Origin: Nonomuraea sediminis
GTDB lineage: Bacteria > Actinomycetota > Actinomycetes > Streptosporangiales > Streptosporangiaceae
DNA: 45,102 nt
Assembly: GCF_018531495.1 (NCBI RefSeq)
Contig: NZ_JAHDTI010000031.1
Location: 1 to 45,102 of the forward strand
Reading direction: 5' to 3'
The notes below the pieces were generated by a model. The model did not search any database. It was given only the letters and a program-made list of their open reading frames with translations, and was not told where the DNA came from. Positions 6,185-15,600 of the stretch are shown here, in pieces; the first letter of the stretch is position 1, and every line of letters begins with the position of its first letter. The position numbers and the translations under genes were made by a program.

Positions 6185-6964
6185 TCATGTGATCGGCGCG
6201 GTCCAGGCCGAGCGCCAGGTGCGCTCGTCGACCACGCCCGTCTCCGGGAGGCCCTTCTCCTTCTGGTAGGCCCGGCAGACGTCTTCGTCGGCGCCGCTGT
6301 ACCAGCCGTCGACGACCAGGTCCCAGCCGCGTTTCCGCATCTGCCGCTGCCAGGCGCGCACGTCGTCGCCCTTGGTGGTGGGGGGCCAGGACAGCGGCCG
6401 CTTCCAGGCGGGCGCGTCGACGTCGTCGCTGCCGCCGCCATCGCCGCCGAGCTCGTCGCGCACCAGCTGCAGCAGCACGTCCCACGGGAACGCGTTGCCG
6501 GGGTCGGTGTGGTCCGACCGGCGGTAGACGGCGCTGATGTCCGCATGACTCGTGATGCCGCGGCCGCCGGCGCGCAGCTCGGCCCGCGTCAGCTTCCGGA
6601 CGGGGATCTTGTAGGCGCGCGACCAGGCGGCGACCTGGTGGGCGGCCCGGCCGAGCATCGCCTTGCCGTACGCGTCCAGCCACTCCTCCCGGGTCTGGCG
6701 GGCATAACCGGCCATCTCCAGCTGCAATCCGTCGGCGTTGCCACCGGGCGCAGCCCAAGCGGTGTCCTGATCACGCACGCACCTGACGATCGAGTTGCTG
6801 TCGACGCAGGCGTGCGCCGAGGCCTCGCGGCCGGTGGTGGCGAACATGCGGGCGCAGGCCTCAGCGGTGTCCGGCTTCTCCGGCATCTCCATGTCGTGGA
6901 TGACGATCAATCGGATCGGCGCGATCCGGCCGTGGTGGTACCAGCGGGCCTGCACCAGCCTCAT
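6185..6964 (-). CDS. Endolysin: N-acetylmuramoyl-L-alanine amidase with peptidoglycan-binding domain
   Basis: 259 aa. Residues about 15-170 are an Amidase_2 (PGRP-like) zinc domain that cleaves the bond between MurNAc and L-Ala. Likely zinc ligands are H23 (VIHDME), H140 (ITSHAD) and D154 (HTDPG, with the usual FPW after it). Residues about 195-256 form a PG_binding_1-type wall-binding domain (DDVRAWQRQMRKRGWDLVVDGWYSGADEDVCRAYQ, split here by reading, then TGVVDERTW). A Gly/Asp-rich linker joins them. No signal peptide, so release needs a holin. The 119-nt gap to the holin-like gene contains a short GC hairpin and no gene that I can support. Confidence 0.92.
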   Translation of the reverse strand: MRLVQARWYHHGRIAPIRLIVIHDMEMPEKPDTAEACARMFATTGREASAHACVDSNSIVRCVRDQDTAWAAPGGNADGLQLEMAGYARQTREEWLDAYGKAMLGRAAHQVAAWSRAYKIPVRKLTRAELRAGGRGITSHADISAVYRRSDHTDPGNAFPWDVLLQLVRDELGGDGGGSDDVDAPAWKRPLSWPPTTKGDDVRAWQRQMRKRGWDLVVDGWYSGADEDVCRAYQKEKGLPETGVVDERTWRSAWTAPIT

Positions 6965-6977
6965 GGGTTTCCTCTCC

Positions 6978-7322
6978 TCAGGTACGGAGCAGCGTGATCA
7001 GCGCGATGGCCACGCCGGCCACGGTGACGATGACGCTGACGATCGCGATGATGTGGCGGGTGCGCTCGGCCAACTGGCTGCGCGTCACCTGGTCGCGCTC
7101 GACCGCGTCGAGCCGGGCCTCGACCGCCGCGGCACGCTGCTCGTTGGCCCCCCGGTCGGCGTCGAGCCGCTTGGCGAGTTCGTCGACCCGCCAGTCGGCG
7201 TGGTCAGCGCGCTGCAGGAGCAGAGCGATCTGCCCCTTGATCTCGGCCAGCCCGACTGCGGTGATCTCGCTGAGCTTGGCGAGGGCCAGGGCGAGATCGG
7301 TGGGCGGCAGCTGATCGGTCAT
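6978..7322 (-). CDS. XhlA-like/holin-accessory membrane protein
   Basis: 114 aa. Residues about 10-85 are predicted coiled coil, rich in Ala/Leu/Arg/Glu heptads (LAKLSEITAVGLAEIKGQ, VDELAKRLDADRGANEQR). Residues 90-112 are one transmembrane span (IIAIVSVIVTVAGVAIALITLL) ending in a short basic tail. This is the topology of XhlA and of many actinophage proteins next to endolysins. It is 13 nt upstream of the amidase in the same direction. It could be the holin itself, with the 5790 gene as partner. Confidence 0.7.
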   Translation of the reverse strand: MTDQLPPTDLALALAKLSEITAVGLAEIKGQIALLLQRADHADWRVDELAKRLDADRGANEQRAAAVEARLDAVERDQVTRSQLAERTRHIIAIVSVIVTVAGVAIALITLLRT

Positions 7323-7399
7323 CTACTCCCCCGTCTGGCCGACTCCGGCCACGGTGAACTTTCAGTCAGGTGTCCCTCGCGCCGTACGTCTCCTCACGG

Positions 7400-7690
7400 T
7401 CAGGGGCCGTTCATCTGGCCGCTGATCTTGAGCTCGTCCGTGATCGTGTTGATCTTGGCCGCCAAGTCGCGGAAGTTGTCGTTCAAGGTCGACTGAGAGA
7501 AGCTGCCGCCGACGTCGATGATCGCGTTGTCCGTGCTGCCCACCGTCATGGTCAACCGACTGACCGACGATGCTTTAGGGAACGTGATCTGCAGGCGCTT
7601 CTTGACGCGGGCCTCGGTCTCCAGCTTCTGGAGCCTGCGCTCGAAATCCCGGAGGATCCGCTCCAGGTTGGCCCCGTACTGGTCGGTCAT
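7400..7690 (-). CDS. Small tail-tip or fiber-associated protein, unknown
   Basis: 96 aa, overlaps the end of the tail protein gene upstream by 4 nt (ATGA). The N-terminal 30 residues are a charged helix (LERILRDFERRLQKLETEARV) of likely coiled-coil type. The middle is short beta-like (TMTVGSTDNAIIDVGGS), and the end is helical (LNDNFRDLAAKINTITDELK). It looks like a trimeric tail or collar component. Family not recognised. Confidence 0.75.
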   Translation of the reverse strand: MTDQYGANLERILRDFERRLQKLETEARVKKRLQITFPKASSVSRLTMTVGSTDNAIIDVGGSFSQSTLNDNFRDLAAKINTITDELKISGQMNGP

Positions 7691-9498
7691 GGCACCTCCA
7701 CAGATTCGAGGGTGAGCACGGCTTCTTCACGGCCGCGGCCGCGGCCGGTCGGCCGGATTTCGATGCCGATGATGCGGCCGGTGATGTCGAGGCCGGCGCC
7801 GCCGTCGATGCGCTCGTGCCACACATCGGTGACCATCAAGCGGCACGTATCCCCGAGGCTGTTCAGCGACAGCGTGGTCTTCTTCGCCAGGAAGACCGTG
7901 ACCGACCTGATCCACAAGCCGCCGCCGGCCATCTCGGCGTAGTACTCGGCGAGGGTGTCCAGCTCGGCCTGGACGAGGGACTGGGTGGGGTGGTCGACGA
8001 CGTGGTCGATGCGTGGCCAGCCGGCGGCGCGGTGTGGGGTGGTGACCGGCGCCGAGTAGATCGGCAGCCGATCTGTGGTGGCCTCGCCTTGCGGTGTGCC
8101 GCCGCGTACCTCCCAGTCGGTGCCGCCGCGTAGCGCGTCGACGTCGACGCCGTATTCGGCGATGTCGCCGCCATGCGGGCTGCTGGAGAAGACGTGCACG
8201 ATACCCGTGTCGATCTTCGGTGAGCCCCACACCCACGTTGACCGGATTCCGGTTTCGTCGACGGTGTCGGCGACGTAGTACTCGGCCTGCCCTCTCAGGG
8301 CTTCCTGCGCGCGCCGCCCGTAGGTGGTGTTGTCCTCCTTGGTGACGGCCAAGGTGTTGGAGATGCCGGCAACTCCGCTCTGGAACTGCACGCCGATGTT
8401 GGCGCCGTCGAGGGCCTGGCCGTGCTGCAGCAGCGCGCGCACGTTGGCGATCAGGTCGGAGGTGTAGGTGAGCGCCACACGGATCCGCAGCGAGAACCAG
8501 AACGAGTCCAGCTTGGAGGCGCGCAGCTCGATGCTGATCTTGCCATCGCGGCCGCGTGCGACGCGGTGGCCGGTCAGCCAGTACCGGCCGGCCAGCTTGC
8601 CGTCGCGCCAGACTCGGATCTGGACGCGGCCTGACCCGGTACTCAGGTCGCTCTTGGCCTTGGGGATGACCCGGCGGACCGCGCGAGCCACTCTCTGGTT
8701 CGGAATCGGGATGGATCCGGTGAGCGGGCCGGGCTCGTTGAGCCTCGCACCGTAGGTCCAGTCGCGCAGGTACAGATCGTCGATGTAGGCGCCGGTGAGC
8801 ATGTCGTGCGCGGTCACCCGATACAGAGCGCGGCCCTTAACTGCGTAGGCGGGCACCGGCGGCGGTGGCGGCACGTAGTCGCCGGGCGGAACCACGATGG
8901 TCCAGGCCTGCCAGACGTCGACGAGCGGCGCGGTCGGGGTCACCCTCCTGCTCGGCAGGGTCGCGCTGGACAGGGTGGTCTGGGCGCCGAGGTAGGCGCC
9001 GATGTTGCCGAACACATGGTCCTCGGCGGGGTAGCCGAGCGGTCCCCAGTCGGTGCCAAAGAAGCCCTCGGCGTCGCCCACGACATAGCGGGCCTCGATT
9101 GCCGCGACCGTGCCAGCAGCCGCCGGGCACAGGGCGCCCTCGGTAGGCGAAGTGAAAATCCCGCTGGCAGTGGCGAGCACGACGCCTGCGAGGGTTGCGC
9201 CGCGCCCGTGTAGGAGGGCTACGACGCCCTGGCCGTCGAGCTCGACGGCGTAGCTGCCCGGGATCGAGGTGCCGACTTGCTGGGCGAACACGCGCGTGAA
9301 CAGGCTGTTCTGGTCCTCGCGCTCAGCCAGGACCGACCATGACCCGCCGCCGCTGACCTCGATGTCGAGCGAGACGCGGGAGGTGACGATCGCGATGATG
9401 ACGTCGCCGGGCGCCAGGTTGGGCGGGGCGTCGAACAGGTCGAACGGCCCGTTCACCGCGGTGACGATCGCGTTGCGCGGCTGCGCGGTTCCCGGCAT
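7687..9498 (-). CDS. Minor tail protein, ReqiPepy6 Gp37-like, with N-terminal adhesin-like domain
   Basis: 603 aa. Residues about 1-200 form a beta-rich domain (LAPGDVIIAIVTS, EVSGGGSWSVLAERED) similar in layout to the N-terminal domain of the next tail gene. A proline run (YVPPPPPVP, about 204-212) links it to the second part, about 215-600, which has the features of the siphovirus Gp37-like tail-tip family (VTAHDMLTGAYIDDLYLRDWTYGARLNEPGPLTG, split here; then the ELRASKLDSFWF and TYTSDLIANVRALLQHGQ region). These proteins form the tail hub and probably host contact. The gene overlaps the following one by 4 nt. Confidence 0.8.
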   Translation of the reverse strand: MPGTAQPRNAIVTAVNGPFDLFDAPPNLAPGDVIIAIVTSRVSLDIEVSGGGSWSVLAEREDQNSLFTRVFAQQVGTSIPGSYAVELDGQGVVALLHGRGATLAGVVLATASGIFTSPTEGALCPAAAGTVAAIEARYVVGDAEGFFGTDWGPLGYPAEDHVFGNIGAYLGAQTTLSSATLPSRRVTPTAPLVDVWQAWTIVVPPGDYVPPPPPVPAYAVKGRALYRVTAHDMLTGAYIDDLYLRDWTYGARLNEPGPLTGSIPIPNQRVARAVRRVIPKAKSDLSTGSGRVQIRVWRDGKLAGRYWLTGHRVARGRDGKISIELRASKLDSFWFSLRIRVALTYTSDLIANVRALLQHGQALDGANIGVQFQSGVAGISNTLAVTKEDNTTYGRRAQEALRGQAEYYVADTVDETGIRSTWVWGSPKIDTGIVHVFSSSPHGGDIAEYGVDVDALRGGTDWEVRGGTPQGEATTDRLPIYSAPVTTPHRAAGWPRIDHVVDHPTQSLVQAELDTLAEYYAEMAGGGLWIRSVTVFLAKKTTLSLNSLGDTCRLMVTDVWHERIDGGAGLDITGRIIGIEIRPTGRGRGREEAVLTLESVEVP

Positions 9499-9510
9499 GC
9501 CACCTCCCTG

Positions 9511-11364
9511 TCAGCTGACGGCGTGGCGCCAGAACACGTCCATCCCGGCCGTGCCGCCGCTGGCGCAGGTGAACTCCAGCTGGTTGGCGCCGGGCCCGAA
9601 CACGAAGTCCCGGATCGAGGTGGAGCCCTCGATGAGGTCGTTGACGTGGTCGGTGTCACCGATCGAGGCGGTGCCCTCCTTGACGTCGATCACCAGCGTC
9701 TGCCCGGTGGCCAGCGGGGTGGAGAAGGCGATCACCAGGTCCAGCGTCACGTTGTCGATCTGCGGGCCAGTGCATGGGCCCGCGATGCGGATCTCGCCCG
9801 GAGTGGCGTCGTTGCCGTTGTTCAGGATCTCCGTGGGCGAGTTCTTGGCGATGGTCAGCGAGGACCGGACCGGGTTGTAGCGGCGCGGGTCGGAGGCGAT
9901 CCACTGCAGGCCGCCCCGGAGGAAACCGAGGTGGACGGCGGTGCGGTCGATCGAGCCTGGTTTCCGGTCGCCGAGGAACGCCCGCACTAGCCAGGGCTGG
10001 GTGTCTCCGAAGTCCCAGACCACCAGCCAGCCCTCGTCCTCGGTCTGGTGCGGGCCGGTCGCCATCACCAGGTCGTGCACGATCTGGCCGACCATCTCCG
10101 GGCGGGCCTGCATCAGCGTGCTCCAGTTGATGACGCGCTCGGCGTAGTACGGCTGGCCGGGATACGAGCCGCTGCTGTCGGGTCTATCCACGTTGCCGCT
10201 GACGAACGGCGCACTGTCGATCCAGCCCTGCAGTTCCTGCCAGGAGTACGGCGTGCCATTTCCCAGCAAGAAGCCGTTCCACTCGATCTGCCCAGGCTGG
10301 AAGATCGCGTCACCAGGCAGCACCGGGACCGTCACCGACGGCGCGATCACGTCGGCCAGCACGCTGATCGTCGTGAGTCCGGCGTGCGCGTCCGCCGTGA
10401 GGGTTGGCGCGTACATCTGCACGATGGCGTCGATGCTGCTGAGGGCGGCGTGCGAGGTGGCCACCAGTTGCGGCGCGGGCATGCTGGTCGTCTCGGTGAC
10501 GGTCCCGGGCGTGACGACCGTGGTGGTCTGCGTCGTCACAGAAGGATCCGGTACTCCGGTCGTGACCGGCACCGTGGTGGGGTGCGCGGTCGACCCGGCC
10601 GACACGCTCGGCGCCGGCACCGCGGTCGATTCAGTGACGGTGGCCGGGGTCGGCGAGGCCGACACCTGAACGGTGGGCGTGGGGACGGCGGTGACCTCGG
10701 CCACCGTGGTTGTGGTGATCGGCGCGTCCAGGCTGGCGGGTTTGATCTCCAGCGCCACCCAATCCCAGTCGGCTGCCGAGGTCCCCGGAGCGTCCGCGTT
10801 GAAGGTGACCGCCGTGCCTGCGGTCGGCGTGTTGGCGGACTTGCGGACTGCGATGCCGCTCACGGTGGTGACGCCGGTGCTCGTGGACCAGCCGAAGCCG
10901 GTGTCGCTCGACGTGGGCACGCCGAGTCCGGCGCCCTCCAGCGCGGCCATGAAGCCGCGGCTGTTGTCGACCGTGCTGGTGTAGCCGGTGACGTTCAGGG
11001 TGTTGTTGGTGCTGCTACCGCTTCCGCTCGCCCCGATGGGCGAGCTGGCGTGCTGGCCGGTGACCGCGTCGACCTTGACGGATACGGCACGGCCGAACGA
11101 ACCGGTGAGGTTGTCGACGGTGACCGTCATCGATCCGGAGCCAGTGACCGGCGCAGTCCAGATCTCGACCTGGCCGAGCTCGACGCGCTTCGTCCAGGTC
11201 AGGCCGCCGCCGGACACGGCAGGCTCCGTGTCCGAGTAGGCCATCACCATGGCCACGAGCAGCCCACCGGCGGGCCGCGTGAAGCTGCCGGTGGTAACAG
11301 AGCTGACCGTTGTGCCGCCGCTGGTGGCGATGGCCGGGGATCCGGCGTCGATCGCGATCGCCAC
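9511..11364 (-). CDS. Distal tail protein (Dit-like) with adhesin-like domain and repeat linker
   Basis: 617 aa. About 1-210: beta-sandwich-like domain (TGSFTRPAGGLLVAMVMAYSD, SGGGLTWTKRV, VEIWTAPVTG). About 212-345: low-complexity Thr/Val/Pro linker with loose repeats around TAVPxPxV. About 350-617: Dit-like domain of siphovirus tails (GDAIFQPGQIEWNGFLLGNG, WSTLMQARPEMVGQI, IASDPRRYNPVRSSLTI, LNNGNDATPGEIRI). Dit makes the hexameric ring between tail tube and tip. It lies downstream of the tape measure module, as expected. The long N-terminal extension and linker are unusual and suggest added surface-binding capacity. Confidence 0.8.
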   Translation of the reverse strand: MAIAIDAGSPAIATSGGTTVSSVTTGSFTRPAGGLLVAMVMAYSDTEPAVSGGGLTWTKRVELGQVEIWTAPVTGSGSMTVTVDNLTGSFGRAVSVKVDAVTGQHASSPIGASGSGSSTNNTLNVTGYTSTVDNSRGFMAALEGAGLGVPTSSDTGFGWSTSTGVTTVSGIAVRKSANTPTAGTAVTFNADAPGTSAADWDWVALEIKPASLDAPITTTTVAEVTAVPTPTVQVSASPTPATVTESTAVPAPSVSAGSTAHPTTVPVTTGVPDPSVTTQTTTVVTPGTVTETTSMPAPQLVATSHAALSSIDAIVQMYAPTLTADAHAGLTTISVLADVIAPSVTVPVLPGDAIFQPGQIEWNGFLLGNGTPYSWQELQGWIDSAPFVSGNVDRPDSSGSYPGQPYYAERVINWSTLMQARPEMVGQIVHDLVMATGPHQTEDEGWLVVWDFGDTQPWLVRAFLGDRKPGSIDRTAVHLGFLRGGLQWIASDPRRYNPVRSSLTIAKNSPTEILNNGNDATPGEIRIAGPCTGPQIDNVTLDLVIAFSTPLATGQTLVIDVKEGTASIGDTDHVNDLIEGSTSIRDFVFGPGANQLEFTCASGGTAGMDVFWRHAVS

Positions 11365-11429
11365 GTCTCACCTCCTGGGCATGGAAAAGCCGCCCCGAGG
11401 GCGGCGAGACGACGACGATGAACGGGCTG

Positions 11430-11873
11430 CTACGGGGTGAGGTCGAAGGTCACCAAGCCGTTGCTGTGCGGCGTGACGAGCAGCGTTCCGTCGCTCGTGT
11501 TGTAGGCGGTGACCAGGTCGATGCCGAACATGAGCGGGTCGTTCGTCGGCGTGGTCACGGACGGCGCATGGAAGTCGATCCACCGGACTCCGGACAGGGT
11601 CGAGCTCGCCCACTGGAACGCGTTGCTGCTGTACTTCGAGACGCCGGCGCCCGGCCGGGAGAAGGCCGTACCGGTGACGACCACTCCGGCGGCCGTGTAG
11701 CCCGTCCCCACGATTTCGTTCGTGCTCGAGTACGCGGTGTTGGCGTTGAAGTCGGCGGCCGAGGCCCTCGTCGCGTTGTAGAGCGCCGCCTTGTGCGTCT
11801 CCGCATCCCAATTCAGGGCAAGCACGGCCTCGAGCATGTCTTCGAAGCTCGGCAGGTACACACCAGATGCCAT
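11430..11873 (-). CDS. Structural protein, unknown
   Basis: 147 aa, beta-rich and Thr/Ser rich (TAYSSTNEIVGTGYTAAGVVVTGTAF), with an N-terminal helix SFEDMLEAVLALNWDAETHKAALYN. Between the small tail genes and the Dit-like protein. The pattern resembles phage decoration or minor tail proteins, but no family is recognised. Confidence 0.75.
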   Translation of the reverse strand: MASGVYLPSFEDMLEAVLALNWDAETHKAALYNATRASAADFNANTAYSSTNEIVGTGYTAAGVVVTGTAFSRPGAGVSKYSSNAFQWASSTLSGVRWIDFHAPSVTTPTNDPLMFGIDLVTAYNTSDGTLLVTPHSNGLVTFDLTP

Positions 11874-11874
11874 G

Positions 11875-12408
11875 TCAGATGACCGCCTTCCCGGTCTGCG
11901 GCTTGACCGTCAAGGAGGGCGCGGTGACGTCCGCGCTGCCAGGCGGCAGATCCGGCGGCACTGGGTCGCCGACCACGAAGGCGCCGAGCGCCTCCAGCTC
12001 GCGGCGCACCACGACGGCCGTGGCGTTGGCTTCCTCCAGCTCCTTGCGTGCGAGCTTCAGCGCGGCCTCGACCTGGGCGCGCGCCTCCCGGTCCTCGACG
12101 GCACCGTTGTCGCCGTGCTTGACGAGCATCGGCTTAGCCAAGATCCCCTCGAGCTTGGGGATCGTGACGGTCTGGAGCTTGACGATCTCGGCCTCCCGGC
12201 GCAGCCACTCCCGCGTCTCGTTCAGCCGGTTCGCGGTCTCCACCTTTACCTGCTTGGCAGCCCGGATGGCCTCAGGATCCCCGCTGGCCCTGGCCCCTTC
12301 GTATGCCTGCTTTGCCTGCAAATGGGCGTCCTCGATTGGTTCGAGGTCCTCGACCAGGGCGAGCTCGGCCCGCAGCGCGGCCGACCTCCGCATGACTCGT
12401 CCCGCCAT
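11875..12408 (-). CDS. Tail-associated coiled-coil protein, unknown
   Basis: 177 aa from ATG 12408, which overlaps the upstream stop (TAATG) and has AAGGAG about 11 nt before it. Nearly all helical: heptad-rich stretches at about 10-70 and 80-150 (EDAHLQAKQAYEGARASGD, RLNETREWLRREAEIVKLQ, LKLARKELEEANATAVVVRRE). The C-terminus is Pro/Asp rich. A possible tail-tip or tape-measure partner. Function unknown. Confidence 0.75.
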   Translation of the reverse strand: MAGRVMRRSAALRAELALVEDLEPIEDAHLQAKQAYEGARASGDPEAIRAAKQVKVETANRLNETREWLRREAEIVKLQTVTIPKLEGILAKPMLVKHGDNGAVEDREARAQVEAALKLARKELEEANATAVVVRRELEALGAFVVGDPVPPDLPPGSADVTAPSLTVKPQTGKAVI

Positions 12409-12668
12409 TACCTGTACTCCTTGCTGATCGTGACCCCGGTCCACGGGTTGACGTTGAGGTGGGGCAGGATGACGCGGGCGTCCTGCCCCGACCAGCGCAT
12501 TCGCAGCTGGTTGCCGTGCTGGTCCTTGATGACCTTGATCCAGTGGCCGGTCACCACGTCCCGGTACTCGCGCACCACCGGTTTCACCTGGTGCGACCAG
12601 CCGCGCGGCCGAGCCTGCACTGACCGGAGCTTCCGCAGGTCGGCCTCGCTGTACCCCTGCACACCCAC
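12408..12668 (-). CDS. Small tail-module protein, unknown
   Basis: 86 aa, GTG 12668 preceded by GGGAGG 5 nt away, 10 nt after the tape measure stop. Basic protein (LRKLRSVQARPRGWSHQVKPVVREYRD), then a beta-like C-terminus (DARVILPHLNVNPWTGVTI). Its place right after the tape measure suggests a tail-tip or assembly role; no family recognised. Confidence 0.75.
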   Translation of the reverse strand: MGVQGYSEADLRKLRSVQARPRGWSHQVKPVVREYRDVVTGHWIKVIKDQHGNQLRMRWSGQDARVILPHLNVNPWTGVTISKEYR

Positions 12669-12678
12669 GCGCGCCTCC

Positions 12679-15600
12679 CTAAACGGGCCCCTGGGCCATG
12701 ACGTTGAACCCCACGGACTTGCCGATCTTGTCGATGTCGGGCTCCTCCCGGACGACCGACCCGGACATGTCGACGTTGACGGTCACCCCGCTGCTGGCTG
12801 GCGGCTGGTAGCTGCTGCCTCCAGCCGGTGTGGCCGTCGACTGCGTCGCAGGGGCTCGCGCCGCCACGGCCACCACCTTCGGGGCCGACATCCGAGCCGA
12901 GTTGTATGACCCGGTCGCCGGCTGCGACACCGCCACATAGCTGCCGCTGCTGCCGCCGAGCGGCGCCACCCGATCCCCCGACACCACCAGAGGCTTGACC
13001 ACGTCCTTCGACGGAGCCGGGACGTTCCGCTCCCCCTGGGAGCCGCGGCCGGTCCCTCGAGGAGAGGGGACGCTGCGTTCTCCCTGCGAGCTGCGCCCCA
13101 AGTTGTGCGGGGCGGGCACGTTCTGACCGGCGGCCCCGCGCCCCGACCCCCGCGGGGCTGGGACGCTCCGTTCCCCCTGGGAGCCACGTCCAGTCCCGTG
13201 CGGGCTCGGCACGTTCCGCTCCCCTTGGGAGCTGCGGCCCGTCCCCTTCGACTTCGACGAGCTCGACGAGCTCTTGCTGGCGGAGGACTTGGCGGAGCTG
13301 ATCGCCGAGGCGAGCGACTCCACCGCCGCCGTCAGGCTGTCGATGGCCCCGGACAGCCCGTCCACCGAGGAACCGACCGTGTCCGACAGGCCCGCCACGG
13401 AGTCGTCGAGCGCCTGGGTGCCGTCGCCCCACGCGGTGACCACCTGCTGGCCGACATTGCCGACATCGACCACCGCCGACGTGAGGGTGCCTGCCGAGCC
13501 GAGCGTGGCGGACAGCACGTTCGACGCCGACCGGATATCGCCGGTGATCACGATCCGGGACTGGTTGACCGCGTCGGTCAGGGCGGCCGTCTTCTGCTCG
13601 GCCCGCTTGCTGTAGACCTCGAGATTGAAGTCTGCCGCGACCTGAGACAGCAGGTTGATGGCGCGGGAGCGGTACTGGCTGGCGTACGGGATGTAGGCCT
13701 CTTTGCCTGCCTCGCCGAAGATGGTGGCCGAGGCAGGGATGAGCGTCGGCTGGTCACGGACCATCGGTGGCGGCGGCACGTTCGACGAGCCGCCGCGGAT
13801 GCCCCCTGTGGCCATCAGCTCGTACCCGGCGGTCGTCTGGATGCCGCCGGCGGCCTTCACCTTGTTGGCGATCGCCTTCTTGCCAGAGACGGTGTTGTAG
13901 ATCGAGTTGACGAAGACGTTGACCGTCTTGCCGTTCAGCTCGTTGATCTTGCGCTGGTACTCGCGGATCAGATCGAGAGCTTCCTTGCCGCCCGGCGTCT
14001 TGACGTCGGTCTTGACGTTGCCGGGGATGAGCCCGAGCGCCGTGGCGAGGTTGCTCGCCTGCGTCTTGGAGAATCCCATCTTCTCGGCCAGGCCGATGAA
14101 CGCGCTTCGCTGGGCGCCGACCTTCGCCGTGACCTCTGCCAGCGGGGTACCTTGCTCGATGAGCGCCTGGCGGTACTGGTTTGCCGACTGGGCCAGACCG
14201 ATCAACGCCTCGCGGTTGGCGCGGCCCTTCTCGGTGTTAGTCGAGGTGGCCTGCCCGTTCTCCTTGATCGACTTGGCGGCGTCGTCGAGCGACCTCTTGT
14301 AGTTGATCTCCGCCGACATGGCGTTCGTCGTCAGCCCGACCAACTGCCCGATCGCGCCGCGCAGGGTGTCGACGTTGCCGGCGGCCGTCGCGGCCGACGT
14401 GCCCATCTCCTTGATCGAGCCTGTAGTCGGCGCGGTGGCGGCCTGAGCGGCCTGCACGGCGGACGAGTAGCCGGGCAGCAGCGCCCGCAGCTGGTCGACC
14501 TTCCCTCCGGACAGGCCGGCCTGCTTCGCGAGCTCGTTGAACAGGCTGGCTGCCTGCTGGCCGTTCCCCGACGACACCATCTGGGTCAGGGTCTTGTCGA
14601 AGTTCTCCAGCCGCTGCCGGCCCGTGTCGATCGAGTAGAAGCTCTGCACGCTGGACGTGATGCTGTTGCTCAGCTGGGCGAACGGGTTGTCGCTGTTCAG
14701 ACGGCGCACTGTGTCGCCCAGGGTTTCGAACTGGCCGACCACTGGCGCGAACCATGCCGCGCTGGAGGCAACGTCGCCCTTCAGGGTGTTGATGTTGCTG
14801 CCGAACCTGGTGAGCATTTCCGGCGCCGAGGCGCCACGCTGTGCCAGGTCGTTCATCTGCTTGGCCAGTTGGCCGATGTCCACGTTCAGCCCGGCCAGCT
14901 CGTCGCCGAAGGAGTTGACCGCGATCGCAGCTCCGGCCATCAGCGCGGCCACGCCACCGCTCGAGGACAGCGTGCCGGCCAGGCCGCCCAGCTTGCCCTT
15001 GGCGGTGTCGGCCGCGCCGCCCAACCCGCCGAGCTTGCCGGTGAGGTCGGTCCAGAAGGAGGCGACCTTCAGCCCGGCCTGGGCGCCCTTGACGGCGAGG
15101 ATGGCCAGCGCGATCAGCCGGATGTGTTCCGGATCCATGCCCGCGACGAGCTTTGCCAGCAGGCTCAGCCCAGACATGCTGCCGACGCCGAGCGGGATGA
15201 CCGCTTCGCCGATGTTGCCCAGCGCCTTGGCCAGGTTCTTCACCAGCTCCCACGCCTCGGGAGCGTTCTCCTTGACGTAGGCGAGGAACTGCTGAAACTC
15301 GGGCGAGTTCTTCAGGTTCTGCCCCCAGCGGGCGAAGGCCTCGCTGGCGTGCTCGATGGGGTTGACGACGTTCGGCGTGAACGGCAGGAAGGCGTCGATG
15401 ACCCCGGCAACGCCCGTTCCGACCTTGAGCAGGCTGTTGCCGAACCCAGTCACGGCCTGCGGTGCCGCCACGCCCAAGTTCTGCAGGAACTGCGTCCAGA
15501 ACGGCCCGTTCAACGCCCTCTCGGCGTTCTTCTCCAGGCCGACGAACGCGCTCGCCGTACCGGTCACCAGCGGCGAGATCTTCGGCAGCGCCTGCCCCAT

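Noticed and set aside
5790..6758. 322-aa minus frame joining holin region and part of the amidase gene
   Set aside because: Only its last 91 residues make sense as a protein, with their own ribosome site at ATG 6065.
10048..11421. 457-aa plus-strand open frame
   Set aside because: Antisense to the Dit-like gene, Arg/Gly-rich, no motif.
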